Assembly: GCA_035691305.1 (NCBI GenBank)
Contig: DASSJF010000005.1
Span: 75,380 to 117,057 of the forward strand
DNA: 41,678 nt
Direction of reading: 5' to 3'
DNA from: a bacterium
GTDB taxonomy: Bacteria > Sysuimicrobiota > Sysuimicrobiia > Sysuimicrobiales > Segetimicrobiaceae
Position numbers and translations under genes: made by a program. This document shows positions 12,336 through 21,668 of the stretch, piece by piece; positions within the stretch are counted from its first letter, which is position 1; every line of letters starts with the position of its first letter. The notes under the pieces were generated by a model, which was given only the letters and a program-made list of their open reading frames with translations, was not told the origin of the DNA and did not search any database.

Positions 12336-14256
12336 CGGCGTCCTGCTCCGCGGCGCTGAGGCGCGCGTACAGCGCTTCGAGCTCCGCGTTGACCTCCTCG
12401 TAGCGCCGCACGGTGTCGCGGGCGCGCGCGGCGTCGCGGTACAACTCGGGATCGCCCATCAGACGGCTGAGGTCCTTCTGCTCCTGCTCGAGCGCCCCGA
12501 TGCGTTCGAGCAGCGCGTCGACGTCGAGCGTCCCCGCCCGTGCGTGCGCGATCCGGCGGCGGGGCGCATCGTCCGCCCGGCGCACCGGCGCCGTGGAAAC
12601 CGGCGGAGGCTCCGGGGCCGGCTTAGCCGCCACCTGGGCCGCCGGGCCGCCGGTGAGCGCTTCGCGGTACGCGTGGTACGGACCCGCGACGTCCCGCACG
12701 CTGCCGGCGTCGACGATCAACAGCCGCCGCGCGACGTGGTCCAGCAGATACCGGTCGTGCGAGGCGAGCAGCATCGCGCCTTCGAACGCCCCGAGCGCCT
12801 GCTCCAGCGCTTCAAGCGAAGGCAGGTCGAAGTGCGTCGTGGGCTCGTCGAGCAGCAGCAGGTCGGGCCGGTCGAGCACGAGCCGGGCCAGCGCGACGCG
12901 CCGCCGCTCCCCGCCGCTCAGATCGCCGATGCGCTTGTAGACGGTATCGCCAGAGAAGAGAAAGCGGCCGAGCACGCGGCGCACCTGCTCCGGAGACAGC
13001 GCGCGGTCGCCGAGCACCGCGTCGAGCACGGCTTGGTCGAGAGGGAGCGTCTCCTCGGCGTGCTGCGCGAAATACCCGACCCGCACGCCCGGGCCGAGTT
13101 CGGCGAGGCCGCCGCTCGGCGGCTCGAGCCCCGCGATGATCCTAAGCAAGGTCGTCTTGCCGGCGCCGTTGGGGCCGATCACGCCGACCTTTTCGCCGCG
13201 CCGGATCTCGAGCGACACGCCGGACAGGACCATGCTCTCCCCGTAGCGCTTGCCGAGATTCCGAAGACGCACAACGACCTGCGGACCGCGACGCGGCGCC
13301 TCCAGCCGGAACGCGGGCCCCCGCGCGCTGCGGGGCGCTTCGAGCCGCACCATCTTTTCGAGCCGCTTCTCGCGCGACTTGGCCTGGCGGCTCTTCTGGC
13401 CCGCGCGGTTGCGGCGGATGTACTCTTCGAGGGCCGCGATCTCTTCGCGCTGCCGCTCGAACAGCGCTTGCTGCCGGATCCGGCGCGCCTCGCGCTCGGC
13501 GACGTAGGCGGTGTAGGCGCCCGGATAGTCCTCGACGCGCCCGGCGTCGAGCTCGAACGTGTGGCTCGTGACCGCGTCGAGCAGATAGCGGTCGTGGCTC
13601 ACGACCAGCACCCCGCCGCGGAAGCTCTGCAGAAACCCCTGCAGCCATTCGAGCGCGTCGAGGTCGAGATGGTTCGTCGGCTCGTCGAGGAGCAGGAGGT
13701 CGGGCGCGGTCAGCAGGAGGCGCGCCAGCGCGCCGCGCGCGCGCTGGCCCCCGCTCATCGACGCCAGCGGACGCGCCCACTGCTCTTCCTGAAAGCCCAG
13801 GCCTGCGAGGGTACGGCGGATCTCCGCCTCGTACGTGAAGCCTCCGGCGCGCTCAAAGGTCTCGCGCAGGCGGCCGTATTCCTCGAGCGCAGCCGCCAGT
13901 TGGGCCTCGTCGCCGTGTACCTCGGGCAGCGCGAGACGGTGCTCGGCCTCCCGCAGCCGGCGCTCGGCGCCGCGCGCGGCCGCAAACGCGGAAGCGGCTT
14001 CTTCCCACAGTGTGCGGCTCTCATCGACCACCGGCAGTTGCGGCAGATACCCCGCCGTGGCGCCCGGCGCAAACACGACCTGGCCGTCGTCCGCGCTCTC
14101 GAGGCCGGCGACGATGCGGAGCAGCGTAGTCTTCCCGGCGCCGTTGCGGCCGACGAGCCCGGCCTTTTGCCCCGGCTCGAGGGTGCACGACGCCGCGGCG
14201 AGCACGGACACGCCCGCGTACGATTTCGTCAGATTGACAGCGCTGACCAGCGGCAT
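12328..14256 (-). CDS. ABC-F family ATPase (ribosome-associated type)
   Basis: The 642-residue protein has two ABC domains and no membrane segment. The first has Walker A GRNGAGKTT (about 36-44), signature MSGGQRARGALARLLL and LLLLDEPTNHLDLDAL. The second has GPNGAGKTT, LSGGERRRVALARLVL and LLLLDEPTTHFDLPSL. Between them lies the P-site tRNA-interaction linker, rich in Arg/Lys/Glu (RNRAGQKSRQAKSREKRLEK), and the C-terminus ends in a charged coiled coil. ABC-F proteins act on the ribosome in translation control or antibiotic protection. It belongs to the EF-4/Uup-like housekeeping kind by layout. The ATG at 14256 is the natural start. It sits beside smpB, another ribosome-rescue gene. Confidence 0.9.
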   Translation of the reverse strand: MPLVSAVNLTKSYAGVSVLAAASCTLEPGQKAGLVGRNGAGKTTLLRIVAGLESADDGQVVFAPGATAGYLPQLPVVDESRTLWEEAASAFAAARGAERRLREAEHRLALPEVHGDEAQLAAALEEYGRLRETFERAGGFTYEAEIRRTLAGLGFQEEQWARPLASMSGGQRARGALARLLLTAPDLLLLDEPTNHLDLDALEWLQGFLQSFRGGVLVVSHDRYLLDAVTSHTFELDAGRVEDYPGAYTAYVAEREARRIRQQALFERQREEIAALEEYIRRNRAGQKSRQAKSREKRLEKMVRLEAPRSARGPAFRLEAPRRGPQVVVRLRNLGKRYGESMVLSGVSLEIRRGEKVGVIGPNGAGKTTLLRIIAGLEPPSGGLAELGPGVRVGYFAQHAEETLPLDQAVLDAVLGDRALSPEQVRRVLGRFLFSGDTVYKRIGDLSGGERRRVALARLVLDRPDLLLLDEPTTHFDLPSLEALEQALGAFEGAMLLASHDRYLLDHVARRLLIVDAGSVRDVAGPYHAYREALTGGPAAQVAAKPAPEPPPVSTAPVRRADDAPRRRIAHARAGTLDVDALLERIGALEQEQKDLSRLMGDPELYRDAARARDTVRRYEEVNAELEALYARLSAAEQDAGG

Positions 14257-14279
14257 CCCTGCGCCTCGCAGAAGCGGTC

Positions 14280-14804
14280 TTACGGCCGGTGCTCCCGGCC
14301 CCACTCCAGTTTTCCGTCGTGTAAGAGCTCGACCGTGTGGCGGAGCACCGGGAGAATGACGTCCATCCACTCCCGGACCGCCTTCGGGCTGCCGGGCAGG
14401 TTGACGATCAGCGTCCGCCCGCGGATCCCGGCGACGGCGCGCGACAGCATCGCCAGCGGCGTGCGCGAGGCCGTCGCGATCCGGGCGGCCTCGGGAATAC
14501 CGGGCATCTGCCGCTCCACCACCCGCAGGGTGGCCTCCGGCGTCACGTCACGCGGTGCCGCCCCGCTCCCGCCCGTCGTGAGCACCAGGTCCACGCCGAG
14601 CCGGTCGGCCATCTCGGTCAGCGAGGCGGCGATCGTCTCGAGGTGGTCTGGGACGACGACGCGGGCGAGCACTTCCGCACCCTCGGCCCGCAGCGTCTCC
14701 GCGAGGTAGTTTCCGCTGCCGTCTTCGCCCCGCCCCTTGCTCACCGAGTCGCTCGCGGTGAGAATGCCGCAGCGGATCCCGCGCAGCCGGCCCTCCGCGC
14801 TCAC
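14280..14804 (-). CDS. mogA: molybdopterin adenylyltransferase-type protein (MogA/MoaB)
   Basis: The product has 174 residues. CGILTASDSVSKGRGEDGSG opens the MoCF-binding domain, and VLTTGGSGAAPRDVTPEAT is the substrate-binding signature, followed by AMLSRAVAGIRGRTLIVNLPGSPKAVRE. The enzyme adenylylates molybdopterin before metal insertion. MogA and MoaB cannot be separated by eye. The GTG at 14804 overlaps the moaC TGA (GTGA) and gives a normal length; an ATG at 14834 would overlap moaC by 33 bases. The gene follows moeA and moaC in a moco operon. Confidence 0.88.
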   Translation of the reverse strand: MSAEGRLRGIRCGILTASDSVSKGRGEDGSGNYLAETLRAEGAEVLARVVVPDHLETIAASLTEMADRLGVDLVLTTGGSGAAPRDVTPEATLRVVERQMPGIPEAARIATASRTPLAMLSRAVAGIRGRTLIVNLPGSPKAVREWMDVILPVLRHTVELLHDGKLEWGREHRP

Positions 14805-15319
14805 GAGCCGCGCGGCGGCTGCGCGCCGTTCCATTGGTACGTGCCGGACTTGCCGCCGGACTTGCGCACCAGCCGGACGCCCTCGATCGCGGCGCCCCGC
14901 TCGACCGCCTTGATCATGTCGTATACGGTGAGCGCCGCCGTCGCGACCGCGACGAGCGCTTCCATCTCGGCACCGGTCCGCCCGCGCGTCCGCACCCGCG
15001 CCTCGATGAGCACCCGACCGCGCGCCGGGTCGGGCTCGAGCGTGACGTCCACGCCGGTGAGCGGGATGGGGTGGCAAAGCGGGATCAGCTCCCACGTCCG
15101 CTTCGCCGCCGCGATCCCGGCGATCTGTGCGACTGTAAGCACGTCGCCCTTGCGGCCCTCGCCGCGCATGATCGAGCGCAGCGCCGGCGCGCGCATCACC
15201 ACCTCGCCGCGCGCCACCGCTTCACGGACGGTTTCCGCCTTCGCGCCGACGTCCACCATGCGGGCGCCGCCGCGGCCGACGTGCGTGAGGCGCGTTCTCG
15301 GCCTCGCGGGAGCCGTCAC
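14801..15319 (-). CDS. moaC: cyclic pyranopterin monophosphate synthase MoaC
   Basis: The product has 172 residues. TRLTHVGRGGARMVDVGAK is the family N-terminus, followed by IAGIAAAKRTWELIPLCHPI (conserved KxTxxLIPLCHP) and VRTRGRTGAEMEALVAV (TGVEMEAL-type), then AALTVYDMIKA (Asp and Lys of the active site) and GKSG near the end. With MoaA it forms cPMP in the first step of molybdenum-cofactor synthesis. The GTG start at 15319 overlaps the moeA stop (GTGA). moaA, moaD and moaE are not in the window. Confidence 0.95.
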   Translation of the reverse strand: MTAPARPRTRLTHVGRGGARMVDVGAKAETVREAVARGEVVMRAPALRSIMRGEGRKGDVLTVAQIAGIAAAKRTWELIPLCHPIPLTGVDVTLEPDPARGRVLIEARVRTRGRTGAEMEALVAVATAALTVYDMIKAVERGAAIEGVRLVRKSGGKSGTYQWNGAQPPRGS

Positions 15320-16557
15320 GGCTCGAACAGTTCCACGTCGACGTCCGCGCCCTCGTCGAGCAGCCGCTGCCCGATGGGCACGACGACGACACCGTCGGCC
15401 CGCGTCATCGTCGTGATGATGCCGGACTTGCCGAGCACGGGCACCGCCCGCAGCTCGCCGTTCCGGCGCTCGAGGTACACTCGGACGTGGTCCTCCCGGA
15501 CGCCGGCGGCGGGAATGGGCCGGGCCAGCCTCGCCCGCACCACCCGGCCGTAGGGCCGGCCGTCGCCGCGGCCGGCCAGGCCGCGCAGCACGTCGCGCAC
15601 AAAAACGTCGAAGATCACCATACCGCTCACGGGGTGTCCGGGAAGGCCGATCATCGGCGTCCCGTCGACCAGGGCGAGGATCGTCGGCTTCCCCGGCTTG
15701 ATGCTGACCCCGTGCACGATCACGCCGGGACGGCCGAGTTCCCCGATCGCGCGGGCGACCGCGTCCTTGGCGCCGACCGAACTCCCGCCGCTCACGAGCA
15801 CGAGGTCCGCTCCGGCGCGCGCGTCCCGCAGCGTCCGCAGCAGGACGTCGTAGACGTCCTCCACGATCCCGACGATCTGCGGAACGCCGCCCTCCTGGCG
15901 CACGAGGGCCGAGAGCGTGTAGGTGTTGACGTCGCGCACCTGGCCGCCCTCGGGCGTGCGGTCCGCCGGCACGATCTCGTCGCCGGTCGCGATGATCGCC
16001 ACCCGAGGCCGGACGAAGACCGGAACCTCGGTCACGCCGATCGCCGCGAGCAGCCCGACGTCCTGCGGCCTGAGGCGGGTGCCCGGCCGCAGGGCCACGT
16101 CGCCCCGGCGCACGTCCTCCGCCCGGCGGATCACGTTGTCGCCGGGCCGCGCCGCGCGCCGCACCGCGAGCCGGCCCTGAGATTCGTCGACGTCTTCCAG
16201 CATAACGACGGCGTCCGCGCCGGGTGGCAGCATCCCCCCGGTCGGGATGCGCACGGCCTCGCCGCGCCCGGCGGGCACCGACGCCGTCTCGCCCATCTCC
16301 ACCTCGTCCACGAGGCGCAGCGCCGCCGGACGATCGGGGCCGGCCTGCGCGACGCTCTCCGCCTGCACGGCGAACCCGTCGACGGTGGAACGGTCGAACG
16401 GCGGCAGATCTTCGCGGGCGACCGCCTGCTCCGCGAGCACGCGGCCGTAGGCCTCGGTGAGCGGCACGCGCTCGCCGCCGCGGGGACGCGGCGTATAGGC
16501 GCGCGCGAACCGCTCCTTGGCCTCTCGGGGGGTCGACAACGTCGTAAATCCTGGCAT
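15316..16557 (-). CDS. moeA: molybdopterin molybdenumtransferase MoeA
   Basis: The product has 413 residues and all MoeA domains: an N-terminal segment with LPPFDRSTVDGFAV (family PxxxxSxxDG) and IPTGGMLPPGADAVVMLED, then the MoCF-like domain VAIIATGDEI ... LVLVSGGSSVGAKD, and IKPGKPTILALVDGTPMIGL leading to PGHPVSGMV. The C-terminal beta-barrel ends at VELFEP. It inserts molybdate into adenylylated molybdopterin. It is the first gene of the minus-strand unit moeA-moaC-mogA-ABC-F-thioesterase-smpB-lysE. The ATG at 16557 lies only about 4 bases after the expected transcription start, so the mRNA leader is very short. Confidence 0.95.
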   Translation of the reverse strand: MPGFTTLSTPREAKERFARAYTPRPRGGERVPLTEAYGRVLAEQAVAREDLPPFDRSTVDGFAVQAESVAQAGPDRPAALRLVDEVEMGETASVPAGRGEAVRIPTGGMLPPGADAVVMLEDVDESQGRLAVRRAARPGDNVIRRAEDVRRGDVALRPGTRLRPQDVGLLAAIGVTEVPVFVRPRVAIIATGDEIVPADRTPEGGQVRDVNTYTLSALVRQEGGVPQIVGIVEDVYDVLLRTLRDARAGADLVLVSGGSSVGAKDAVARAIGELGRPGVIVHGVSIKPGKPTILALVDGTPMIGLPGHPVSGMVIFDVFVRDVLRGLAGRGDGRPYGRVVRARLARPIPAAGVREDHVRVYLERRNGELRAVPVLGKSGIITTMTRADGVVVVPIGQRLLDEGADVDVELFEP

Positions 16558-16567
16558 GGCAACCTAG

Positions 16568-16576
16568 AGTATAGCA
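16568..16576 (-). promoter_or_regulatory. extended -10 promoter for the moeA operon
   Basis: On the minus strand TGC-TATACT lies 11 bases upstream of the moeA ATG. There is no well-placed -35. Initiation would be about 7 bases downstream, giving a nearly leaderless message with AGG close to the start. Confidence 0.5.
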
Positions 16577-16693
16577 CCGCCGCCCGACCGGCCGACGTGC
16601 AATCGACACCAGGGACGCGGACCGCGAGGATGTAAGTATGGACGGCGCCGGTGCAACCTCCCGCACCACTCCCTAGGAACGGAGGCGAGGCCC

Positions 16694-18678
16694 GTCTCAC
16701 ACGACGCGCTCACGCTCGAGCAGGTCCTGGCAATCACCTACACGTCGGGGCACGCGTGGTCCCCGGACGGGTCGCGGATCGCGTTCATCCACGACGACGG
16801 CGGACGCTTCTCGCTCCGCGTCCAACACGTCGATGGCAGCGCCGACGGCGAGGTATCGGCGGGGGACGCCCCGGTCAGCGCCTTCGCCTGGGGCCCCGCC
16901 GGCGAGATCGCCTACGTTCAGGGCGGCCGATTGCTTCTTGCAGGGCCGCCCGACGCCGGGCGCCCGACCGAGAGCGTGGCGCTCTACGATCCGCGGGAAC
17001 CCGTCACGGAGTTCGCCTGGGCGCCGACGGGGCGCGCACTCGCCTGCGCGAGCGGCGGCCGCGCGTGGATTGTCGATCTCGCCGGGCCGTCGATCCGGGA
17101 TCTCCGCGTGCCGACCCGCGTCCGCGCGCTCTATCATGAGCCCGGACTCGTCTGGGCACCGGACGCCGGCCGTCTCGCCTTGACGACGGAGCATCTCGGA
17201 CGATGGGACGTCGCCGTGATGGGCAACGGCGGCAACGTGGTCTGGCGCTCGGAGACGGACGAGCTCGAAGGCCCCATGACGTGGCTTCGCGCCGACCGCC
17301 TGCTGTACGCGCAGGCCTCCGCCGACTACACGGCTCGCCGCTGGTGGGTCTTGGATCTCGACGGCTCCGGGCCGGCCGCCTCGTCTGGACTGAGCACGAG
17401 CCCGAAGGGCTGGGCGCCACATTCGCGGCGCAGGCACTCCCGGACGGCACCGGCGCCGTGCTGACGCTGCGGCACGAGGGTTGGTGGCATCCGTACCTGC
17501 TCGACGTGGAGCGCGGCGGGGTCCGCGCGCTGAGCGGCGGAGCGTGCGAAGACGTGGGCCACGCGGTCGACTCGCCGCGCGTGAGCCCGGACGGCCGCGA
17601 GATCGTGTTCTCGAGCAACCGCCTCAATCCAGGGCAGCGGCACCTCTTCGCGGCGGACATCGAGACCGGCGCCACGCGGCAGCTCACACCCGGCGCCGGA
17701 ACGAGCGTCGAACCGCAGTGGTCGCCGGACGGCCGCCGTATCGCGTTCAAGCACAGCACCCTCCGCCACGCCCCGGAGATCTGGGTCGTGTCACGGAACG
17801 GAGGCGATATGCGGCGCGTGGTGGGCGCCATGCCGGCCGACGCGCATCCCGGGCGGTTCCCCGTTCCCGAACTGGTGCACACCCGCGGCGCGAACGACTG
17901 GGAGATCCCGGGATATCTGCTCACGCCGGAGCCGCGCGTCCCGGGCCGCCGCTACCCCGCCCTCGTGTACGTGCACGGCGGCGGCATGCGGCAGATGCGC
18001 GAAGGCTTCCCGCCGCTCGAGGCCTACGCGTTCTTCTACGCGGTCTCGGTGTGGCTGGCCGGCCGCGGCGTCGTCTCGTACCTCGTCAACTACCGCGGCG
18101 GCATCGGCTACGGGAAGACGTTCGAACAGGGCAACAGCGGCGGTCTCGGCGTGCTCGAGTGCGAGGACTGCGTGCGCGCCGGCGAGTACGTCAAGACGCT
18201 GCCGTTCGTCGACCCGGCGCGCGTCGGCATCTGGGGCCTCAGCTACGGCGGATGGCTCACCCTCGCGTCCCTCGTGCGCTCACCGGAGACGTTCGCCATC
18301 GGCCTCAACATCGCCGGCATCTGGGACTTCGATCACTGGATGGCGTGGGCGAAAGAGCACTACCGGCCGCCGTACGACTACTTCCTCGGACGCGCCGGCG
18401 CACGCGCGCAGCGACCGGAGGTGTGGGACGGCGCGTCACCGGGCCGGCTCGTCGAGCGCATGCGGGCGCCGCTCGTCAACTTCCACGGGACCCGGGACGA
18501 GGCGGTGCCGTTCGAGCAGCTCGACCTGATCGTGCGCGACTGCGTGGCCCACGGGAAGCGGTTCGAAACGCATTACTATCCCGGCGAGTCGCACCTCTTT
18601 ACGCGGCGCGACACCTGGCGGGACGCGCTCGGCAAAGTCGATGACGCGCTCCGTCGCTACCTGGGAGTGGAGCCGTAG
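16694..18678 (+). pseudogene. S9-family (prolyl oligopeptidase/acylaminoacyl) peptidase with a frameshift
   Basis: Joined, the two frames encode about 660 residues. The N-terminal part is a beta-propeller with TolB/WD-like repeats (WSPDGSRIAFI, VSPDGREIVFSS, WSPDGRRIAFKH), followed by a hydrolase domain: PALVYVHGGG, GIWGLSYGGWLTL with the nucleophile Ser, GTRDEAVPFEQ with the acid Asp, and GESHLF with the His. The propeller begins in one frame (to about 17368) and the rest continues in another from about 17374, a -1 shift near CTCCGGGCCGG. No ATG, GTG or TTG precedes 16931 in frame; GGAGG at 16681-16685 points to a GTC codon at 16694. The gene is either decaying or damaged by sequence errors; the catalytic residues are intact. 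It probably cleaved short peptides in the cytoplasm. Confidence 0.75.
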
Positions 18679-18714
18679 CGGTTCGCCCCGACCACCACGT
18701 GGAGTAAGAGCACC

Positions 18715-19932
18715 TTACGACGCCGTAACCACTCCCATCTCCCGCCCTACCCGTCCGCACGCCTCGAGTGCCTCCGCCAGTTGCTCGCGCGTGTGGCCCG
18801 CGGTCACGATCGTCCGCACGCGCGCCTTGCCGCGGGGCACGGTCGGGAACGCGATCCCCAGCGCAAACACCCCTTCCTCGAAGAGCCGGTCCGAGAAGCG
18901 CATCGCCGTCGCCTCGTCACCGATCATGATCGGGGTGATGGGCGTCTCGCTGGTCCCGGTGTTGAAGCCGAGCCGCGACAGGCCGGCCTTGAAGAATCTG
19001 GTGTTGTCCCACAACCGGTCAATGAGACCGGGATCGGCCTCGATCCGGTCGAGCGCGGCGAGCGCCGTCGCGGCGACCGACGGGGGGTGGGACGTGCTGA
19101 AGAGCAGCGGGCGCGCACGCTGCATCAGGAACTCGATCAACGGGCGGCTGCCGGCGACATAGCCCCCGAGGCACGCCCAGGCTTTGCTGAGGGTCCCCAC
19201 CTGGATGTGGACGCGGCCGTGGAGGCCGAAGTGATCGACGGTCCCCCGCCCGCCTGCGCCCATCACGCCGCTCGCGTGAGCATCGTCCACCATCATGATC
19301 GCCCCGAACTCCTCGGCTGCCTCGACGAGCGCCGGCAGCGGCGCGACATCACCATCCATGCTGAAGACCCCGTCGGTGATCAAAAGCACGTGCCGGCCGG
19401 CGCCGCCGGCGCCGGCCCGCGCTTCGGCGAGGAGCCGCCGGGCCGTCTCGACGTCGCGGTGCGGGAAGATCTTGCGTTCCGCCCCGCTGAGCCGGCAGCC
19501 GTCGATGATGCTCGCGTGGTTGAGCTCGTCGCTGACGACCACGTCGCCCTTGCCGAGCACGGCCGAGACCGTGCCTGCGTTCGCCGTGAACCCGGACTGG
19601 TAGAGCAGCGCGGCCTCCGTGCGCTTGAACGCGGCCAGCCGCGCCTCGACCTGCTCGTGAATCGCCAGGTTGCCGGCGATCGTGCGGACGGCGCCCGAGC
19701 CCACCCCGTACTCGCCGATCGCCCGCCGCGCCGCGTCCTTGAGGAGCGGGTCGTTGGCAAGACCGAGGTAGTTGTTGGAACAGAGATTAACGACGCGCCG
19801 CCCGTCGTAGACGCAGACCGCCGCCTGCTCGCCGGTGAGCCGCCGGGGCCAGCGGTACAGGCCCTTCGCCCGCAACGCGGCGAGCTCGTCGTCGAGAAAC
19901 GCGAGGGGGTTCGTGTCCGGGGACTCCGTCAT
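18715..19932 (-). CDS. kbl: PLP-dependent 2-amino-3-ketobutyrate CoA ligase / AON synthase-type enzyme
   Basis: The product has 405 residues and belongs to the alpha-oxoamine synthase family. NLCSNNYLGLANDP near residue 50, GVGSGAVRTIAGNLAIHEQ around 77-94, DELNHASIIDG (134-144), VDDAHASGVMG (Asp 216, His 219) and GTLSKAWACLGGY with the PLP lysine at residue 250. These enzymes condense an amino acid with an acyl-CoA: glycine plus acetyl-CoA (Kbl, threonine degradation) or alanine plus pimeloyl-CoA (BioF). The sequence fits Kbl best, but BioF cannot be excluded by eye. No tdh or other bio genes are adjacent. The gene starts 26 bases after a kinase-like gene on the same strand. Confidence 0.85.
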   Translation of the reverse strand: MTESPDTNPLAFLDDELAALRAKGLYRWPRRLTGEQAAVCVYDGRRVVNLCSNNYLGLANDPLLKDAARRAIGEYGVGSGAVRTIAGNLAIHEQVEARLAAFKRTEAALLYQSGFTANAGTVSAVLGKGDVVVSDELNHASIIDGCRLSGAERKIFPHRDVETARRLLAEARAGAGGAGRHVLLITDGVFSMDGDVAPLPALVEAAEEFGAIMMVDDAHASGVMGAGGRGTVDHFGLHGRVHIQVGTLSKAWACLGGYVAGSRPLIEFLMQRARPLLFSTSHPPSVAATALAALDRIEADPGLIDRLWDNTRFFKAGLSRLGFNTGTSETPITPIMIGDEATAMRFSDRLFEEGVFALGIAFPTVPRGKARVRTIVTAGHTREQLAEALEACGRVGREMGVVTAS

Positions 19933-19958
19933 GCGAGCCGCCTCGAGGCGGCGCCGGG

Positions 19959-21668
19959 TCAGGTCGAGACACGCGCCGCGGCGACCGCGTCGCGATACCC
20001 ATCCAGGGTCAGGTGGATCGATCCCGTGCGGGCCGCGACCGCATACCCGATGAGGTCCATCGTGCGGGCGACCGCCTCTTTGAGGCCCGCGATCTTTGGA
20101 TCATTCGCGAGAATCGTATTGAGATCGTAGCACCGGCTGGCCTGATGCAGCACCCGGAACAGATCGAACTCCTCGGCGAGCGTCTCCGGCAGGCCGTGCT
20201 GCCGCTGGAACGCGGCGTAAAGCGCCTCCGGCGTGCCGCCGTCCTTGGCCGCCTCCGCCTCGACGCGGGCGATGACGGCCTTCTCCGTCTCGTCGTCGAC
20301 GGCACGGTAGGCGTTGTAGGCGATCTCGCGCTTTCGGTCCGGCGTCTCCCCGAGCAGCAGACGGCCCATGAACGCTCCGAGCGACAGCGTCTCGAGGACC
20401 GTCTTGTCGCTCGGATTCCGCTTGAGCAAGATCACGCTGGAGAGCGGCGTCGGCTCCATCGGGTTCGTGACGACGCGCGATGCCGGCAGAATGCGCGTGA
20501 TGTCAAGCATCGTGCGGCTGTTGTCGAACGCGATCATGCGGGCCAGCAGGCGCTTGAGCTCCTCGCGCGGCATCGCGCCGAGGTGGGCCGCGGCCTCCCG
20601 GGCGTACTGATCTTCCCCGCCGGTCACGGCCAGGATGTCGTCGACGAGCGCGTCGAGCTCCGCCGCGTGGTCGTCCAGAAACGTCGCGGTCACGTCCGGC
20701 ACGTTCTCGAGCGGCGACCGCAACATCTCGTGCGCGGAGATGGGAAAGTTGCCGACGAGGTTGGTGCGCAGGTAGAAGATCTTCTCGCTCGTGTACGCGT
20801 ACGCTTCGGGCGGCTGCGAGAGGTCGAGGTCGGCCAGCGGCGCCGTCCTCTCCGCGTTGCGGAGATCGAGGCCGCGGATCCGCCCGGGCGCGTTCCGGTG
20901 CTCCTCGAGCCACCGGAAAACGCGGTAACCGCGCACCGGCGCGCCCTGCGCCGGCAACACTTCGAGCGGCGCGAGACGGTCGCCCCCGCGGGTGGCGTAC
21001 GCGTAGCGTACGTACACCCAGTCGTCCGAGTGGAATCGCGTGTCGGGGTACACCGCCTGCAGGCCGTACGACGACGTGGACTTCCCGGTCCCGGTCGGCG
21101 CGATGTAGAGGACGCCCCGCCCGCCCTTCTCGACACAGGCGCCGTGGATGCTGTGGATCCCCCACTCTTCAGCGAGCACGCGACCGACCGCGCCCAGGAC
21201 CCACGACTTGAGTTGCCCGTAGTAGGAGGTGTTGAAGAACACCACCGTGTTCGTGCGCCGGCTGTAGTAGGCCGCCTCCTGCTGGTCGGCGACGCGTCCG
21301 AGCGCGTACACCGTCACCTGGGGTTTGACCGGAGGCTCAAGGCGTGTCTGCGCCCGCCACTCGTCCGGGCTGTACCAGTTGGTCCGCCAGAAGTTCGAGA
21401 GATGCGCGGAGTTGGTGATCGCGCGGACACGCACGCCGTGGATCACGACATCCTGGAGGGTCAGCGGCTCTTTACCGGCGTGCCGCACGATGTGCTCGAC
21501 GGCCGACGAAACCAACTCGTCGCGCCGGCCCTCGATCCGATCGATGGTCTTGTCGTGGACCGCGGTGCGGCCCTTCGTCCGTGTAATGGTGTTGCGGGCG
21601 CCGATCGGCGTCCCGGGCCATTCGGGGGCCTTTGCGTCTGACGCAGGAGGAAAGGTGAACGGGTCCAG
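19959..21668 (-). CDS. uncharacterised PEPCK/HPr-kinase-like P-loop protein
   Basis: The product has about 569 residues. A central GVLYIAPTGTGKSTSSYGLQ (P-loop residues 191-198) followed by TRFHSDDWVYV (Asp-Asp 215-216) resembles the nucleotide-binding core shared by PEP carboxykinase and HPr kinase. About 150 N-terminal residues and a long, helical C-terminal region (about 300-569) have no recognised family. It has no signal peptide or membrane span. For the start I prefer CTG at 21668, since GGAGGAGG lies exactly 7 bases upstream; the nearest conventional start is a TTG at 21725 without a Shine-Dalgarno. It is followed after 26 bases by kbl. Function is unknown; a phosphotransferase acting on a protein or small molecule is only an inference. 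Confidence 0.65.
   Translation of the reverse strand: MDPFTFPPASDAKAPEWPGTPIGARNTITRTKGRTAVHDKTIDRIEGRRDELVSSAVEHIVRHAGKEPLTLQDVVIHGVRVRAITNSAHLSNFWRTNWYSPDEWRAQTRLEPPVKPQVTVYALGRVADQQEAAYYSRRTNTVVFFNTSYYGQLKSWVLGAVGRVLAEEWGIHSIHGACVEKGGRGVLYIAPTGTGKSTSSYGLQAVYPDTRFHSDDWVYVRYAYATRGGDRLAPLEVLPAQGAPVRGYRVFRWLEEHRNAPGRIRGLDLRNAERTAPLADLDLSQPPEAYAYTSEKIFYLRTNLVGNFPISAHEMLRSPLENVPDVTATFLDDHAAELDALVDDILAVTGGEDQYAREAAAHLGAMPREELKRLLARMIAFDNSRTMLDITRILPASRVVTNPMEPTPLSSVILLKRNPSDKTVLETLSLGAFMGRLLLGETPDRKREIAYNAYRAVDDETEKAVIARVEAEAAKDGGTPEALYAAFQRQHGLPETLAEEFDLFRVLHQASRCYDLNTILANDPKIAGLKEAVARTMDLIGYAVAARTGSIHLTLDGYRDAVAAARVST

Noticed and set aside
12214-14709. 831-codon plus-strand open frame
   Set aside because: It is antisense to the ABC-F and mogA genes, has Arg/His-rich composition typical of GC-rich shadow frames and no domain.
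14801-16669. 622-codon minus-strand frame as one fused protein
   Set aside because: Only its C-terminal third is a protein (MoaC); the rest is an alternative frame of moeA.
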